Source: Nemopilema nomurai
Taxonomy: Eukaryota; Cnidaria; Scyphozoa; Rhizostomeae; Rhizostomatidae
Reading direction: 5' to 3'
Length of the DNA: 64,000 nucleotides
NCBI GenBank assembly: GCA_003864495.1
Contig: ML133401.1
Coordinates: 3,277,189 to 3,341,188 of the forward strand
The notes beneath the pieces were generated by a model. That model saw only the letters and a list, made by a program, of their open reading frames with translations. It was not told the DNA's origin and made no database searches. Each line of letters opens with the position of its first letter. The stretch's first letter is position 1. Of the stretch, positions 23,214 through 34,745 are shown in pieces. The position numbers and the translations under genes are program-made.

Positions 23214-24407
23214 TAATGCAAACCAAATCCACTCTCAATTTTGATGCAAAACTACCTCCATACATTCCCAGAGGACACCTGCCCATATGAGGAAATGAGT
23301 TGTAAGGACGTGAATATTGTAGCATTTTCTGGACAACTGGTCTTTAAAGATAATATCCTTAGGTAATTTGCTGCACGGACAATTCTGCGCCAACAGCAAT
23401 ATTGAAGCAAAGCCAGAATGAAAAGTGCTTGGTACTGTAAGAGATATTCATATGCAGTTTCTTCTCGACTCCACCGAGCAAAATCTACCTTTAATGAAAA
23501 GTCATTCTAAACTGCATGATTGCTAAGCAAAGATTCAAATATTGAGCAAATGCCGTGCATTGCTATACAAATGATGCAGTAGCTTGTCCTGTCCTGTCAT
23601 TAAGCTTAGCAGCGCTACCAATTTGGGACTTTGTCATCTGTTCATAATTGTATTACCAGAAAGTAGGAGTTTCAACATGTATCAAGCAATGCTTTTAAAG
23701 TAGATAGTCGTGAATCTTGGATAATCGTGTAGTCATATGAATTGGTGCCCTTCATGTTCGGGGCATGGCTGAGCAAGTATGTGGATGACTAGTTATCTCT
23801 GTACATTTGTTTATCTGTATGTAAAGTATATTAATGAAGCAACACAGTGTTACAATACTCACTAGCATTATTATTTGATAAAAGTTATAAACCTGCGTTT
23901 TAAAATAGAGCAGTTTATTTGTACGTGCTAAAAATGCTCGTTAAAACTAATGTTAAAGAGTTCGTTAATAGAAAAAAGCACAGTTAAATAACGGGACTGA
24001 TACTGCTATAGATTTACTGCATAGCGTGACATTAAACTAGTATTTAATGAAGTAACACTCTCCAAGATGTGACTTTCATACTTCTCTACTTCCTCGTGCT
24101 GTTAAAATGCTTACGGAAGGACAAAAATAGCGCGATACAGCAATACAATAAATATTCAACATTTGGTATCTACTATTGTGTCGCAAAATCGGGTTTTATA
24201 GTCTTGAAAGCCACTCAAAGGTAATGTGTGTAACATCAAGCTATGTTATTGACCCAAGAACGATCCAAGGTGGTATTCTTGCAAGTTTGTAGAATTTGAA
24301 GTTCCTTAGCAGATTCTAGAAACTGCTTGTTTCCCTATCTTATTACCTTTTTTGCATGAGATAGTTCTTTGCATGAGATCATTGTGAACATAGGATAGAA
24401 CATAGGA
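23214..24407. other. 3' flank of GPCR unit A
   Basis: Non-coding DNA repeated after each receptor copy: B 26558-27750, C 29863-31063, and shortened in D 33203-34055. It presumably contains 3' UTR. Minus-strand frames in it, such as the one matching 33238-33480 in unit D, show no protein-like pattern. Confidence 0.6.
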
Positions 24408-25491
24408 AATTATCCTTGCAAAAGTGATTAAAGTGTCTTTGAAGATAAATGCGTTCTTTACTTCTATTTTTGAAAAAAAGGTGCAATGCCAAAGAATAAA
24501 ATCAGCTGAAATTATTCGAACCTACTTTGGAGCACGCTAATTTCCACACAAGGCTAAGAATACCATACCATGAAAAGTGTCTCTGGAATACCTATATCGT
24601 TAGCAAAAGAGAATATTTTTCTAATATATGGTTACTTGAACTCTAGTCAGTGCAAGATAAACAGCATTAACCAAATGGGGATGCAAGCATGACACACAAT
24701 AAAGAAAAGCAGCTTAGGTTGGGGAAGAGTAAGGCATCGAAAAAAAAATGGCAGCCTGCTCACTTCCTCGGGTGGCTTTCTATTTGTCGCAACTGATTAG
24801 CCATCAGTTTCAAAATGATGTAATAGATGTCATCACTGCTTGTGAACTCTCCTTCTACCTTTCAATTTATCTCAAAGCTACTGAAGAATGGCTGGTAACT
24901 TCCAAAAGCGTTTCATTTGGAAAAATGGTCCCTTTTGGAAAAAATTGTCTACATCTCCAACACTTGGATTGTTTTTGTTGGAGAATTTCTAATCCTGTTG
25001 CCTATGACACTTTAGAATTCATTATTTTTTCTGTTTTACGCTCGATCTAATTTAGCTGGAAACTCAACAGTTAAAACTTTGCATAAAAGGTCTGTAGGTG
25101 CCGCTTGTGATTTTCTGATGTTTTTAACGCTTTTGACAGAGCAACGAATTAGGGCCAAGCTGTGCTTACTTGCTTCAAAAGTCATTTGAAGTGACTGCGG
25201 CAGATGCGAGCGCAAAAATATAAATTAATTGCCAACATCAGTTTTATCGGACGCTGTAAATGCTTTGAGTCGTAAAGAGTAAAAATTTAATAATGTGCTT
25301 TGCTGTGAAAAGCTGTTAGTCAAGCAATTCGTACAGTATTCGACAACAAAGTGCAGAATTTTTCAAGTTCATGTTTATACAATACTTTTGCGGAATTACA
25401 CGTCGCGAATAGAAATGAAGAATATTTATAAACAGAAAACGTTTTCATTGGGCGACGGTGATTGAGAGAAAACACAAACAAATGAGGCTAA

Positions 25492-25501
25492 GTCACGTGA
25501 C
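25492..25501. promoter_or_regulatory. E-box / CLEAR-like palindrome, GPCR unit B
   Basis: The same GTCACGTGAC palindrome at the same distance from the receptor start as in unit A, with a TATA-like ATAAATAGATA about 90 bp downstream. Confidence 0.5.
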
Positions 25502-25726
25502 ACCCACCATTGCTTTCAAACGATGATTTCATGCGTAAGCAACTTGGGGAAAGAAGCTTGTCACAGAAACACAGAAGCTCATAAATAGATACTCCATTGG
25601 TTCGTATCTTGTCGACTGAAAAAACGGGAAAGCATATTCAAGAAAATTTACATACCAGATTTGGTGTCACCATAAACAAATCCAAGGCTCAGGACAACAG
25701 TTTTGCAAGTGAAAGGCATCTCAGAC

Positions 25727-26557
25727 ATGTCGCATCAAAGGCCCACAACAACAATTGTTGGTTCCACGCTCGCTTTGCTTTGCACATCGACAAACCTCCT
25801 GGTCTGTTACGTTATTTTCAAGAAGAAACAGAAGCCACTTGTCAGCTATTACATTTTCTCTTTGTCCTTTACAGACCTTCTGGTGGGCCTGATTCTTCTG
25901 CCACTTTCCATGAATGTCAATCAGAGCAAAATCTCTGTTGCATACACTGTAAGTATCTTCTTCCATTGCTTGATTCAAGGGGCATCCGTGGTACACCTCT
26001 CTGTCATGAGCTTCGACCGTGCATTGGCTGTTAAAGCCCCCTTCTTCCACCGAAGACTTACAACAAGATCAATGGTCCTGAAGATTATCGCTGTGCCATG
26101 GATCGCTGGGCTACTGTTTGCGATAACAACCGTTGCTTTATGCTTCCTATTTGATTCATACCTAATTTATTACATTTGCTTTATTTCATTACTCTACCTT
26201 ACTACCCTAATCACTATAGTTATTTGCTATGTTCTGATATTCAAAGCTATAAGAATGAGGAATAGATCAACATTAGCAAGCAATTTAAGTGAAGTAAAAC
26301 TTATTAAGACAATTTTGATCGTCATTCTTGCATATGTCATTTGTTGGGCTCCGAATTATTTCTTCTATATGTATACATTCATAAAAATATACCTTGGTGA
26401 TTTAAAATATTTAGAGTGCAAGCAGGTATGTCTTGTCTTTCAGATGCTATCCTATGCTAATTCTGCAGTCAACCCTTTCATCTACGTAATTTTCCATCCT
26501 CAGTATAGGCAGGATTTCTTTACAATGTGCAGCATTCTAAAGTCCAAATGTTGGTAA
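25727..26557 (+). CDS. Class A (rhodopsin-like) orphan GPCR, copy B
   Basis: An intact single-exon frame of 276 residues from ATG 25727. It is two codons shorter than copy A in the loop after TM2 (NQSKIS against NQSIDNIS). Differences from copy A cluster in TM5 (LLYLTTLITIVICYVL), in TM6 to the third extracellular loop (CWAP, FFYMYTFIKIYLGDLKYLEC) and at the C-terminus (QYRQDFFTMCSILKSKCW). Copy B has the consensus CWxP in TM6 where A has FWSP. DRA in TM3 and NPFIY in TM7 are shared, and TM3 again has Tyr at the usual disulfide Cys position. TM5 and TM6 line ligand pockets in this family, so A and B could differ in specificity; that is inference. Confidence 0.88.
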   Translation: MSHQRPTTTIVGSTLALLCTSTNLLVCYVIFKKKQKPLVSYYIFSLSFTDLLVGLILLPLSMNVNQSKISVAYTVSIFFHCLIQGASVVHLSVMSFDRALAVKAPFFHRRLTTRSMVLKIIAVPWIAGLLFAITTVALCFLFDSYLIYYICFISLLYLTTLITIVICYVLIFKAIRMRNRSTLASNLSEVKLIKTILIVILAYVICWAPNYFFYMYTFIKIYLGDLKYLECKQVCLVFQMLSYANSAVNPFIYVIFHPQYRQDFFTMCSILKSKCW

Positions 26558-28815
26558 GAATGCAAACCAAATCCACTCTCAATTTTGATGCAAAACTAGC
26601 TCCATACATTCCCAGAGGACACCTGCCCATATGAGGAAATGAGTCGTAAGGGCGTGAATATTGTAGCATTTTCTGGACAACTGGTCTTTAAAGATAATAT
26701 CCTTAGGTAATTTGCTGCACGGACAATTCTGCGCCAACAGCAATATTGAAGCAAAGCCAGAATGAAAAGTGCTTGGTACTGTAAGAGATATTCATATGCA
26801 GTTTCTTCTCGACTCCACCGAGCAAAATCTACCTTTAATGAAAAGTCATTCTAAACTGTATGATTCCTAAGCAAAGATTCAAATATTGAGCAAATGCCGT
26901 GCATTGCTATACAAATGATGCAGTAGCTTGTCCTGTCCTGTCCTTAAGCTTAGCAGCGCTACCAATTTGGGACTTTGTCATCTGTTCATAATTGTATTAC
27001 CAGAAAGTAGGAGTTTCAACATGTATCAAGCAATGCTTTTAAAGTAGATAGTCGTGAATCTTGGATAATCGTGTAGTCAGATGAATTGGTGCCCTTCATG
27101 TTCGGGGCATGGCTGAGCAAGTATGTGGATGACTATTATCTCTGTACATTTGTTTATCTGTATGTAGAGTATGTTAATGAAGCAACACTGTGTTACAATA
27201 CTCACTAGCATTATTATTTGATAAAAGTTACAAACCTGCGTTTTAAAATAGAGCAGTTTATTTGTACGTGTTAAAAACGCTCGTTAAAACTAATGTTAAA
27301 GAATTCGTTAATAGAAAAGAGCACAGTTAAATAACGGGACTGATACTGCTATAGATTTACTGCATAGCGTGACATTAAACTAGTATTTAATGAAGTAACA
27401 CTCTCCAAGATGTGACTTTCATACTTCTCTACTTCCTCGTGCTGTTAAAATGCTTACGGAAGGACAAAAATAGCGCGATACAGCAATACAATAAATATTC
27501 AACAATTGGTATCTACTATTGTGACGCAAAATCGGTTTTTATAGTCTTGAAAGCCACACAAACATAATGTGTGTAACATCAAGCTATGTTATTGACCCAA
27601 GAACGATCCAAGGTGGTATTCTTGCAAGTTTGTAGAATTTGAAGTTCCTTAGCAGATTCTAGAAACTGCTTGTTTCCCTATCTTATTACCTTTTTTGCAT
27701 GAGATAGTTCTTTGCATGAGATCATTGTGAACATAGGATAGAACATAGGAAATTATCCTTGCAAAAGTGATTAAAGTGTCTTTGAAGATAAATGCGTTCT
27801 TTACTTCTATTTTTGAAAAAAAGGTGCAATGCCAAAGAATAAAATCAGCTGAAATTATTCGAACCTACTTTGGAGCACGCTAATTTCCACACAAGGCTAA
27901 GAATACCATACCATGAAGAGTGTCTCTGGAATACCTATATCGTTAGCAAAAGAGAATATTTTTCTAATATATGGTTACTTGAACTCTAGTCAGTGCAAGA
28001 TAAACAGCATTAACCAAATGGGGATGCAAGCATGACACACAATAAAGAAAAGCAGCTTAGGTTGGGGAAGAGTAAGGCATCAAGAAAAAAAAATGGCAGC
28101 CTGCTCACTTCGGATGGCTTTCTATTTGTCGCAACTGATTAGCCATCAGTTTCATAATGATGTAATAGATGTCATCACTGCTTGTGAACTCTCCTTCAAC
28201 CTTTCAATTGATCTCAAAGCTATTGAAGGCTGACCGGTACCTTTTTAAAGCGTTTCATTTGGAAAAGATTATCTACATCTCCAACACTTGGATTGTTTTT
28301 GTTGGAGAATTTTTAATCCTGTTGCCTATGACACTTTAGAATTCATTATTTTTTCTGTTTTACGCTCGATCTAATTTAGCTGGAAATTCAACAGTTAAAA
28401 CTTTGCATAAAAGGTCTGTAGGTGCCGCTTGTGATTTTCTGATGTTTTTAACGCTTTTGACAGAGCAACGAATTAGGGCCAAGCTGTGCTTACTTGCTTC
28501 AAAAGTCATTTGAAGTGACTGCGGCAGATGCGAGCGCAAAAATATAAATTAATTGCCAACATCAGTTTTATCAGACGCTGTAAATGCTTTGAGTCGTAAA
28601 GAGTAAACATTTAATAATGTGCAATGCTGTGAAAAGCTGTTAGTCAAGCAATTCGTACAGTATTCGACAACAAAGTGCAGAATTTTTCAAGTTCATGTTT
28701 ATACAATACTTTTGCGGAATTAAACGTCGCGAATAGAAATGAAGAACATTTATAAACAGAAAACGTTTTCATTGGGCGACGGTGATTGAGAGAAAACACA
28801 AACAAATGAGGCTAA

Positions 28816-28825
28816 GTCACGTGAC
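28816..28825. promoter_or_regulatory. E-box / CLEAR-like palindrome, GPCR unit C
   Basis: GTCACGTGAC is intact upstream of the damaged receptor copy, although the TATA-like stretch downstream has lost one base (ATAATAAATA). Confidence 0.45.
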
Positions 28826-29047
28826 ACCCACCATTGCTTTCAAACGATGATTTCATGCGTAAGCAACTTGGGGAAAGAAGCTTGTCACAGAAACACAGAA
28901 GCTCATAATAAATACTCCATTGGTTCGTATCTTGTCGACTGAAAAAACGGGAAAGCATATTCAAGAAAATTTATACCAGATTTGGTGTCACCATAAACAA
29001 ATCCAAGGCTCAGGACAACAGTTTTGCAAGTGAAAGGCATCTCAGAC

Positions 29048-29862
29048 ATGTCGCATCAAAGGCCCACAACAACAATTGTTGGTTCCACGCTCGCTTTGCT
29101 TTGCACATCGACAAACCTCCTGGTCTGTTACGTTATTTTCAAGAAAAACAGAAGCCACTTGTCAGCTATTACATTTTCTCTTTGTCCTTTACAGACCTTC
29201 TGGTGGGCCTGATTCTTCTGCCACTTTCCATGAATGTCAATCAGAGCAAAAATCTCTGTTGCATACACTGTAAGTATCTTCTTCCATTGCTTGATTCAAG
29301 GGGCATCCGTGGTACACCTCTCTGTCATGAGCTTCGACCGTGCATTGGCTGTTAAAGCCCCCTTCTTCCACCGAAGACTTACAACAAGATCAATGGTCCT
29401 GAAGATTATCGCTGTGCCATGGATCGCTGGCTACTGTTTGCGATAACAACCGTTGCTTTATGCTTCCTATGATTCATACCTAATTTATTACATTTGCTTT
29501 ATTTCATCTTTCTACTTACACCTCTAATCACTATAGTTATTTGCTCTGTTCTGATATTCAAAGCTATAAGAATGAGGAATAGATCAACATTAGCAAGCAA
29601 TTTAAGTGAAGTAAAACTTATTAAGACAATTTTGATCGTCATTTTGCATATGTCATTTTTGGTCTCCGAATTATTTCTTCTATGTATAGATTCATAAAAA
29701 TATACCTTGGTGATTTAAATATTTAAGTGCAAGCAGGTATGTCTTGTCTTTAGATGCTTCCTATGCTAATTCTGCAGTCAACCCTTTCATCTACGTAATT
29801 TTATCCCAGTATAGCAGGATTTCTTTACAATGTGCAGCATTCTAAAGTCCAAATGTTGGTAA
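29048..29862 (+). pseudogene. GPCR copy C, broken by many small deletions
   Basis: It aligns over its whole length with copies A and B, from MSHQRP to the terminal KSKCW codons, but cannot be read in one frame. The first breaks are one missing A in the A-run near 29145 and one extra A near 29250. From about 29430 to 29815 there are at least ten short losses, mostly single bases in runs or short repeats (for example GGG to GG near 29430, and lost T, A or GT units near 29470, 29515, 29645-29680, 29720 and 29755). Flanking unit DNA is nearly identical to unit B. Either the gene is dead, or the assembly is poorly polished here. The middle (TM5-TM6) is A-like, the ends B-like. Confidence 0.8.
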
Positions 29863-32131
29863 TAATGCAAACCAAATCCACTCTCAATTTTGATGCAAAA
29901 CTAGCTCCATACATTCCCAGAGGACACCTGCCCATATGAGGAAATGAGTCGTAAGGGCGTGAATATTGTAGCATTTTCTGGACAACTGGTCTTTAAAGAT
30001 AATATCCTTAGGTAATTTGCTGCACGGACAATTCTGCGCCAACAGCAATATTGAAGCAAAGCCAGAATGAAAAGTGCTTGGTACTGTAAGAGATATTCAT
30101 ATGCAGTTTCTTCGCGACTCCACCGAGAAAGAGGCAAAATCTACCTTTAATGAAAAGTCATTCTAAACTGCATGATTGCTAAGCAAAGATTCAAATATTG
30201 AGCAAATGTAGTGCATTGCTATACAAATGATGCAGTAGCTTGTCCTGTCCTGTCCTTAAGCTTAGCAGCGCTACCAATTTGGGACTTTGTCATCTGTTCA
30301 TAATTGTATTACCAGAAAGTAGGAGTTTCAACATGTATCAAGCAATGCTTTTAAAGTAGATAGTCGTGAATCTTGGATAATCGTGTAGTCAGATGAATTG
30401 GTGCCCTTCATGTTCGGGGCATGGCTGAGCAAGTATGTGGATGACTAATTATCTCTGTACATTTGTTTATCTGTATGTAGAGTATGTTAATGAAGCAACA
30501 CTGTGTTACAATACTCACTAGCATTATTATTTGATAAAAGTTACAAACCTGCGTTTTAAAATAGAGCAGTTTATTTGTACGTGTTAAAAACGCTCGTTAA
30601 AACTAATGTTAAAGAATTCGTTAATAGAAAAGAGCACAGTTAAATAACGGGACTGATACTGCTATAGATTTACTGCATAGCGTGACATTAAACTAGTATT
30701 TAATGAAGTAACACTCTCCAAGATGTGACTTTCATACTTCTCTACTTCCTCGTGCTGTTAAAATGCTTACGGAAGGACAAAAATAGCGCGATACAGCAAT
30801 ACAATAAATATTCAACAATTGGTATCTACTATTGTGACGCAAAATCGGGTTTTATAGTCTTGAAAGCCACACAAACATAATGTGTGTAACATCAAGCTAT
30901 GTTATTGACCCAAGAACGCTCCAAGGTGGTATTCTTGCAAGTTTATAGAATTTGAAGTTCCTTAGCAGATTCTAGAAACTGCTTGCTTCGCTAACTTGTT
31001 ACCATTTTTGCATGAGATAGTTCTTTGCATGAGATCATTGTGAACATAGGATAGAACATAGAAAATTATCCTTGCAAAAGTGATTAAAGTGTCTTTGAAG
31101 ATAAATGCGTTCTTTACTTCTATTTTTGAAAATAAAAGGTGCAATGCCAAAGAATAAAATCAGCTGAAATTATTCGAACCTACTTTGGAGCACGCTAATT
31201 TCCACACTAGGCTAAGAATATCATACCATAAAAAGTGTCTCTGAAATACCTATATCGTTAGCAAAAGAGAATATTCTTCTTATTTATTGTTACTTGAACT
31301 CTAGTCAGTGCAAAATAAACAGCATTAACCAATTGGGATGGAAGCATGACACAAATAAAGAAAGCAGCTTGGTTGGGGAAGAGTAGGCATCGAAAAAAGA
31401 TGGCAGCCTGCTCACTTCCTCGGGTGGCTTTCTATTTGTCGCAACTGATTAGCCATCAGTTTCATAATGATGTAATAGATGTCATCACTGCTTGTGAACT
31501 CTCCTTCTACCTTTCAATTTATCTCAAAGCTACTGAAGGCTGGCCGGTACCTTTTAAAAGCGTTTCATTTGGAAAAATGGTCCCTTTTGGAAAAAATTGT
31601 CTACATCTCCAACACTTGGATTGTTTTTGTTGGAGAATTTTTAATCCTGTTGCCTATGGCACTTAAGAATTCACAATTTTTTCTGTTTTACGCTCGATCT
31701 AATTTAGCTGGAAATTCAACTGTTAAAACTTTGCATAAAAGGTCTGTAGGTGCCGCTTGTGATTTTCTGATGTTTTTAACGCTTTTGACAGAGCAACGAA
31801 TTAGGGCCAAGCTGTGCTTACTCGCTTCAAAAGTCATTTGAAGTGACTTCGGCAGATGCGAGCACAAAAATATAAATTAATTGCCAACATCAGTTTTATC
31901 AGACGCTGTAAATGCTTTGAGCAATGCTAATAATGTGCAATGCTGTGAAAAGCTGTTAGTCAAGCAATTCGTACAGTATTCGACAACAAAGTGCAGAATT
32001 TTTCAAGTTCATGTTTATACAATACTTTTGCGGAATTAAACGTCGCGAATAGAAATGAAGAACATTTATAAACAGAAAACGTTTTCATTGGGCGACGGTG
32101 ATTGAGAGAAAACACAAACAAATGAGGCTAA

Positions 32132-32141
32132 GTCACGTGAC
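32132..32141. promoter_or_regulatory. E-box / CLEAR-like palindrome, GPCR unit D
   Basis: GTCACGTGAC is conserved in the fourth unit at the same relative position, with a TATA-like ATAAATAGATA downstream. Confidence 0.5.
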
Positions 32142-32366
32142 ACCCACCATTGCTTTCAAACGATGATTTCATGCGTAAACAACTTCGGGAAAGAAGCTTG
32201 TCACAGAAACACAGAAGCTCATAAATAGATACTCCATTGGTTCGTATCTTGTCGACTGAAAAAACGGGAAAGCATATTCAAGAAAATTTTCATACCAGAT
32301 TTGGTGTCACCATAAACAAATCCAAGGCTCAGGACAACAGTTTTGCAAGTGAAAGGCATCTCAGAC

Positions 32367-33202
32367 ATGTCGCATCAAAGGCCCACAACAACAATTGTTG
32401 GTTCCACGCTCGCTTTGCTTTGCACATCGACAAACCTCCTGGTCTGTTACGTTATTTTCAAGAAAAAACAGAAGCCACTTGTCAGCTATTACATTTTCTC
32501 TTTGTCCTTTACAGACCTTCTGGTGGGCCTGATTCTTCTGCCACTTTTCATGAATGTCAATCAGAGCATAGACAACATCTCTGTTGCATACACTGTAAGT
32601 ACCTTCTTCCATTGCTTGATTCAAGGGGCATCCGTGGTACACCTCTCTGTCATGAGCTTCGACCGTGCATTGGCTGTTAAAGCCCCCTTCTTCCACCGAA
32701 GACTTACAACAAGATCAATGGTCCTGAAGATTATCGCTGTGCCATGGATCGCTGGGCTACTGTTTGCGATAACAACCGTTGCTTTATGCTTCCTTTTTGA
32801 TTCATACCTAATTTATTACATTTGTTTTATTTCATTACTCTACCTTACTACCCTAATCACTATAGTTATTTGCTATGTTCTGATATTCAAAGCTATCAGA
32901 ATGAGGAATAGATCAACATTAGCAAGCAATTTAAGTGAAGTAAACTTATTAAGACAATTTTGATCGTCATTCTTGCATATGTCATTTGTTGGGCTCCGAA
33001 TTATTTCTTCTATATGTATACATTCATAAAAATATACCTTGGTGATTTAAAATATTTAGAGTGCAAGCAGGTATGTCTTGTCTTTCAGATGCTATCCTAT
33101 GCTAATTCTGCAGTCAACCCTTTCATCTACGTAATTTTCCATCCTCAGTATAGGCAGGATTTCTTTACAATGTGCAGCATTCTAAAGTCCAAATGTTGGT
33201 AA
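32367..33202 (+). pseudogene. GPCR copy D, single frameshift after TM5
   Basis: The frame is open from ATG 32367 through TM5. It then loses phase near 32942, where GAAGTAAACTT replaces GAAGTAAAACTT of copies A and B (one A missing). The remainder, TM6 to the C-terminus, is fully open in the shifted frame to the stop at 33202. Apart from this one base the copy looks like a working 278-residue receptor, with DRA in TM3, CWAP in TM6 and NPFIY in TM7. It carries the A-type two-codon insertion near NQSIDN but B-type residues in TM5-TM7. A real one-base lesion and a consensus error in an A-run are equally possible from this sequence alone. Confidence 0.8.
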
Positions 33203-34199
33203 TGCAAACCAAATCCACTCTCAATTTTGATGCAAAACTAGCTCCATACATTCCCAGAGGACACCTGCCCATATGAGGAAATGAGTCGTAAGGGCGTGAA
33301 TATTGTAGCATTTTCTGGACAACTGGTCTTTAAAGATAATATCCTTAGGTAATTTGCTGCACGGACAACTCTGCGCCAACAGCAATATTGAAGCAAAGCC
33401 AGAATGAAAAGTGCTTGGTACTGTAAGAGATATTCATATGCAGTTTCTTCTCGACTCCACCGAGCAAAATCTACCCCCAATGAAAAGTCATTCTAAACTG
33501 CATGATTCCTAAGCAAACATTCAAATATTGAGCAAATGCCGTGCATTGCTATACAAATGATGCAGTAGCTTGTCCTGTCCTGTCCTTAAGCTTAGCAGCG
33601 CTACCAATTTGGGACTTTATCATCTGTTCATAATTGAATTACCAGAAAGTAGGAGTTTCAACATGTATCAAGCAATGCTTTTAAAGTAGATAATTGTGTA
33701 GCTTGGATAATCGTGTAGTCAGATGAATTGGTGCCCTTCATGTTCGGGGCATGGCTGAGCAAGTATGTGGATGACTAGTTATCTCTGTACATTTGTTTAC
33801 CTTTATGTTGTTAAAATGTTGTTACTTCCTTGTGTTGTTAAAATGCTTACGGAAAGATGAGTATAGCACGATACAGCATATCATTTAATATTCAACATTT
33901 GGTATCTACGAGTGTGTCTCAAAATCGACTTTTATGGTCTTGAAAGCTAGTCAAACATAGTGTGTGTAACATCAAGCTATATTATTGGCCCAAGAACGAT
34001 CCAAGGTGGTATTCTTGCAAGTTTGTAGAATTTGAAGTTTCTTAGCAGATTCGATAAGGGACTTAATTTGCTCATCACCGTCTGTTCCGTCGCTAATTAG
34101 TCATCAGAGGTACGACTTTAATCTACGCTGCCTTGTACAGGGCCTCTGACGAAGGAAGGTAGGGAGGCCAAACCGATAGGAAAATTGTCTGCCGCTGGA

Positions 34200-34660
34200 T
34201 AAAGACAATTTTTGCAATAAACGCCCCCTGTTTAAATAAGTGCCCCCAAGCAATTGTTTTCAACGAGATTGTATCATGTTATAATCTTCTTTAGAAAAAA
34301 ACTGGAGAATACTAGAAAAGATTTTTCTCCCTTACATGGTATGAACAAAAATTAATAAGCGCCCCTGCTGAATTAACTTCCCAGCCTAATAAGTGCCCCG
34401 GGATAATGACAATTTTTGCAATAATCGCCCACTGTTTGAATAAGTGCCCCCAAGCAACTGTTTTCATCGAGATTGTATTATGTTATAATCTTCTTTAGAA
34501 AAAAAACTGGAGAACATTAGAAATAATTTTACTCCCTTACATGGTATGAACAAAAACCAATAAGCGCCCCTGCTGAATTAACTGCCCCAGCCGAATAAGC
34601 GCCCTCATTTAAAAGTTTATTTCAAAATAATCGCCCGGGCGCTAATTTCGTCATTTACGG
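34200..34660. repeat. CGCCC-motif dispersed repeat, copy 2, with internal tandem duplication
   Basis: Two head-to-tail blocks of about 200 bp (about 34206-34406 and 34407-34603) both start GACAATTTTTGCAATAA and share AATAAGTGCCCCCAAGCAA and TTACATGGTATGAACAAAAA. The ends are rich in AAGCGCCCC-type motifs. The right edge, GCCCGGGCGCTAATTTCG then TTTACGGTA, matches the right edge of the copy at 12.9-13.3 kb in style. Confidence 0.75.
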
Positions 34661-34745
34661 TAGTGCTTTGAAAACAGAGTGATTTGAAAACAGGGTGATT
34701 TGAAAACAGGGTGATTTGAAAACCGGGTGATTTGAAAACAGGTCG
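34661..34745. repeat. 17-bp tandem repeat
   Basis: About five copies of GTGATTTGAAAACAGG-type units, directly after the CGCCC-motif repeat. No function is evident. Confidence 0.85.

Larger units (their letters stand above)
20880..34055 (+). repeat. Four-copy tandem segmental duplication (about 3.3 kb units) carrying GPCR genes
   Basis: The same marker sequence, AATTATCCTTGCAAAAGTGA, opens each unit at about 21059, 24408, 27751 and 31064, giving periods of about 3349, 3343 and 3313 bp. Units A to D align along their whole length with few differences, including upstream flank, receptor gene and about 1 kb of 3' flank. Unit D lacks about 280 bp of 3' flank after 33800 and ends near 34055. High identity in non-coding DNA points to recent duplication. 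Confidence 0.95.
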
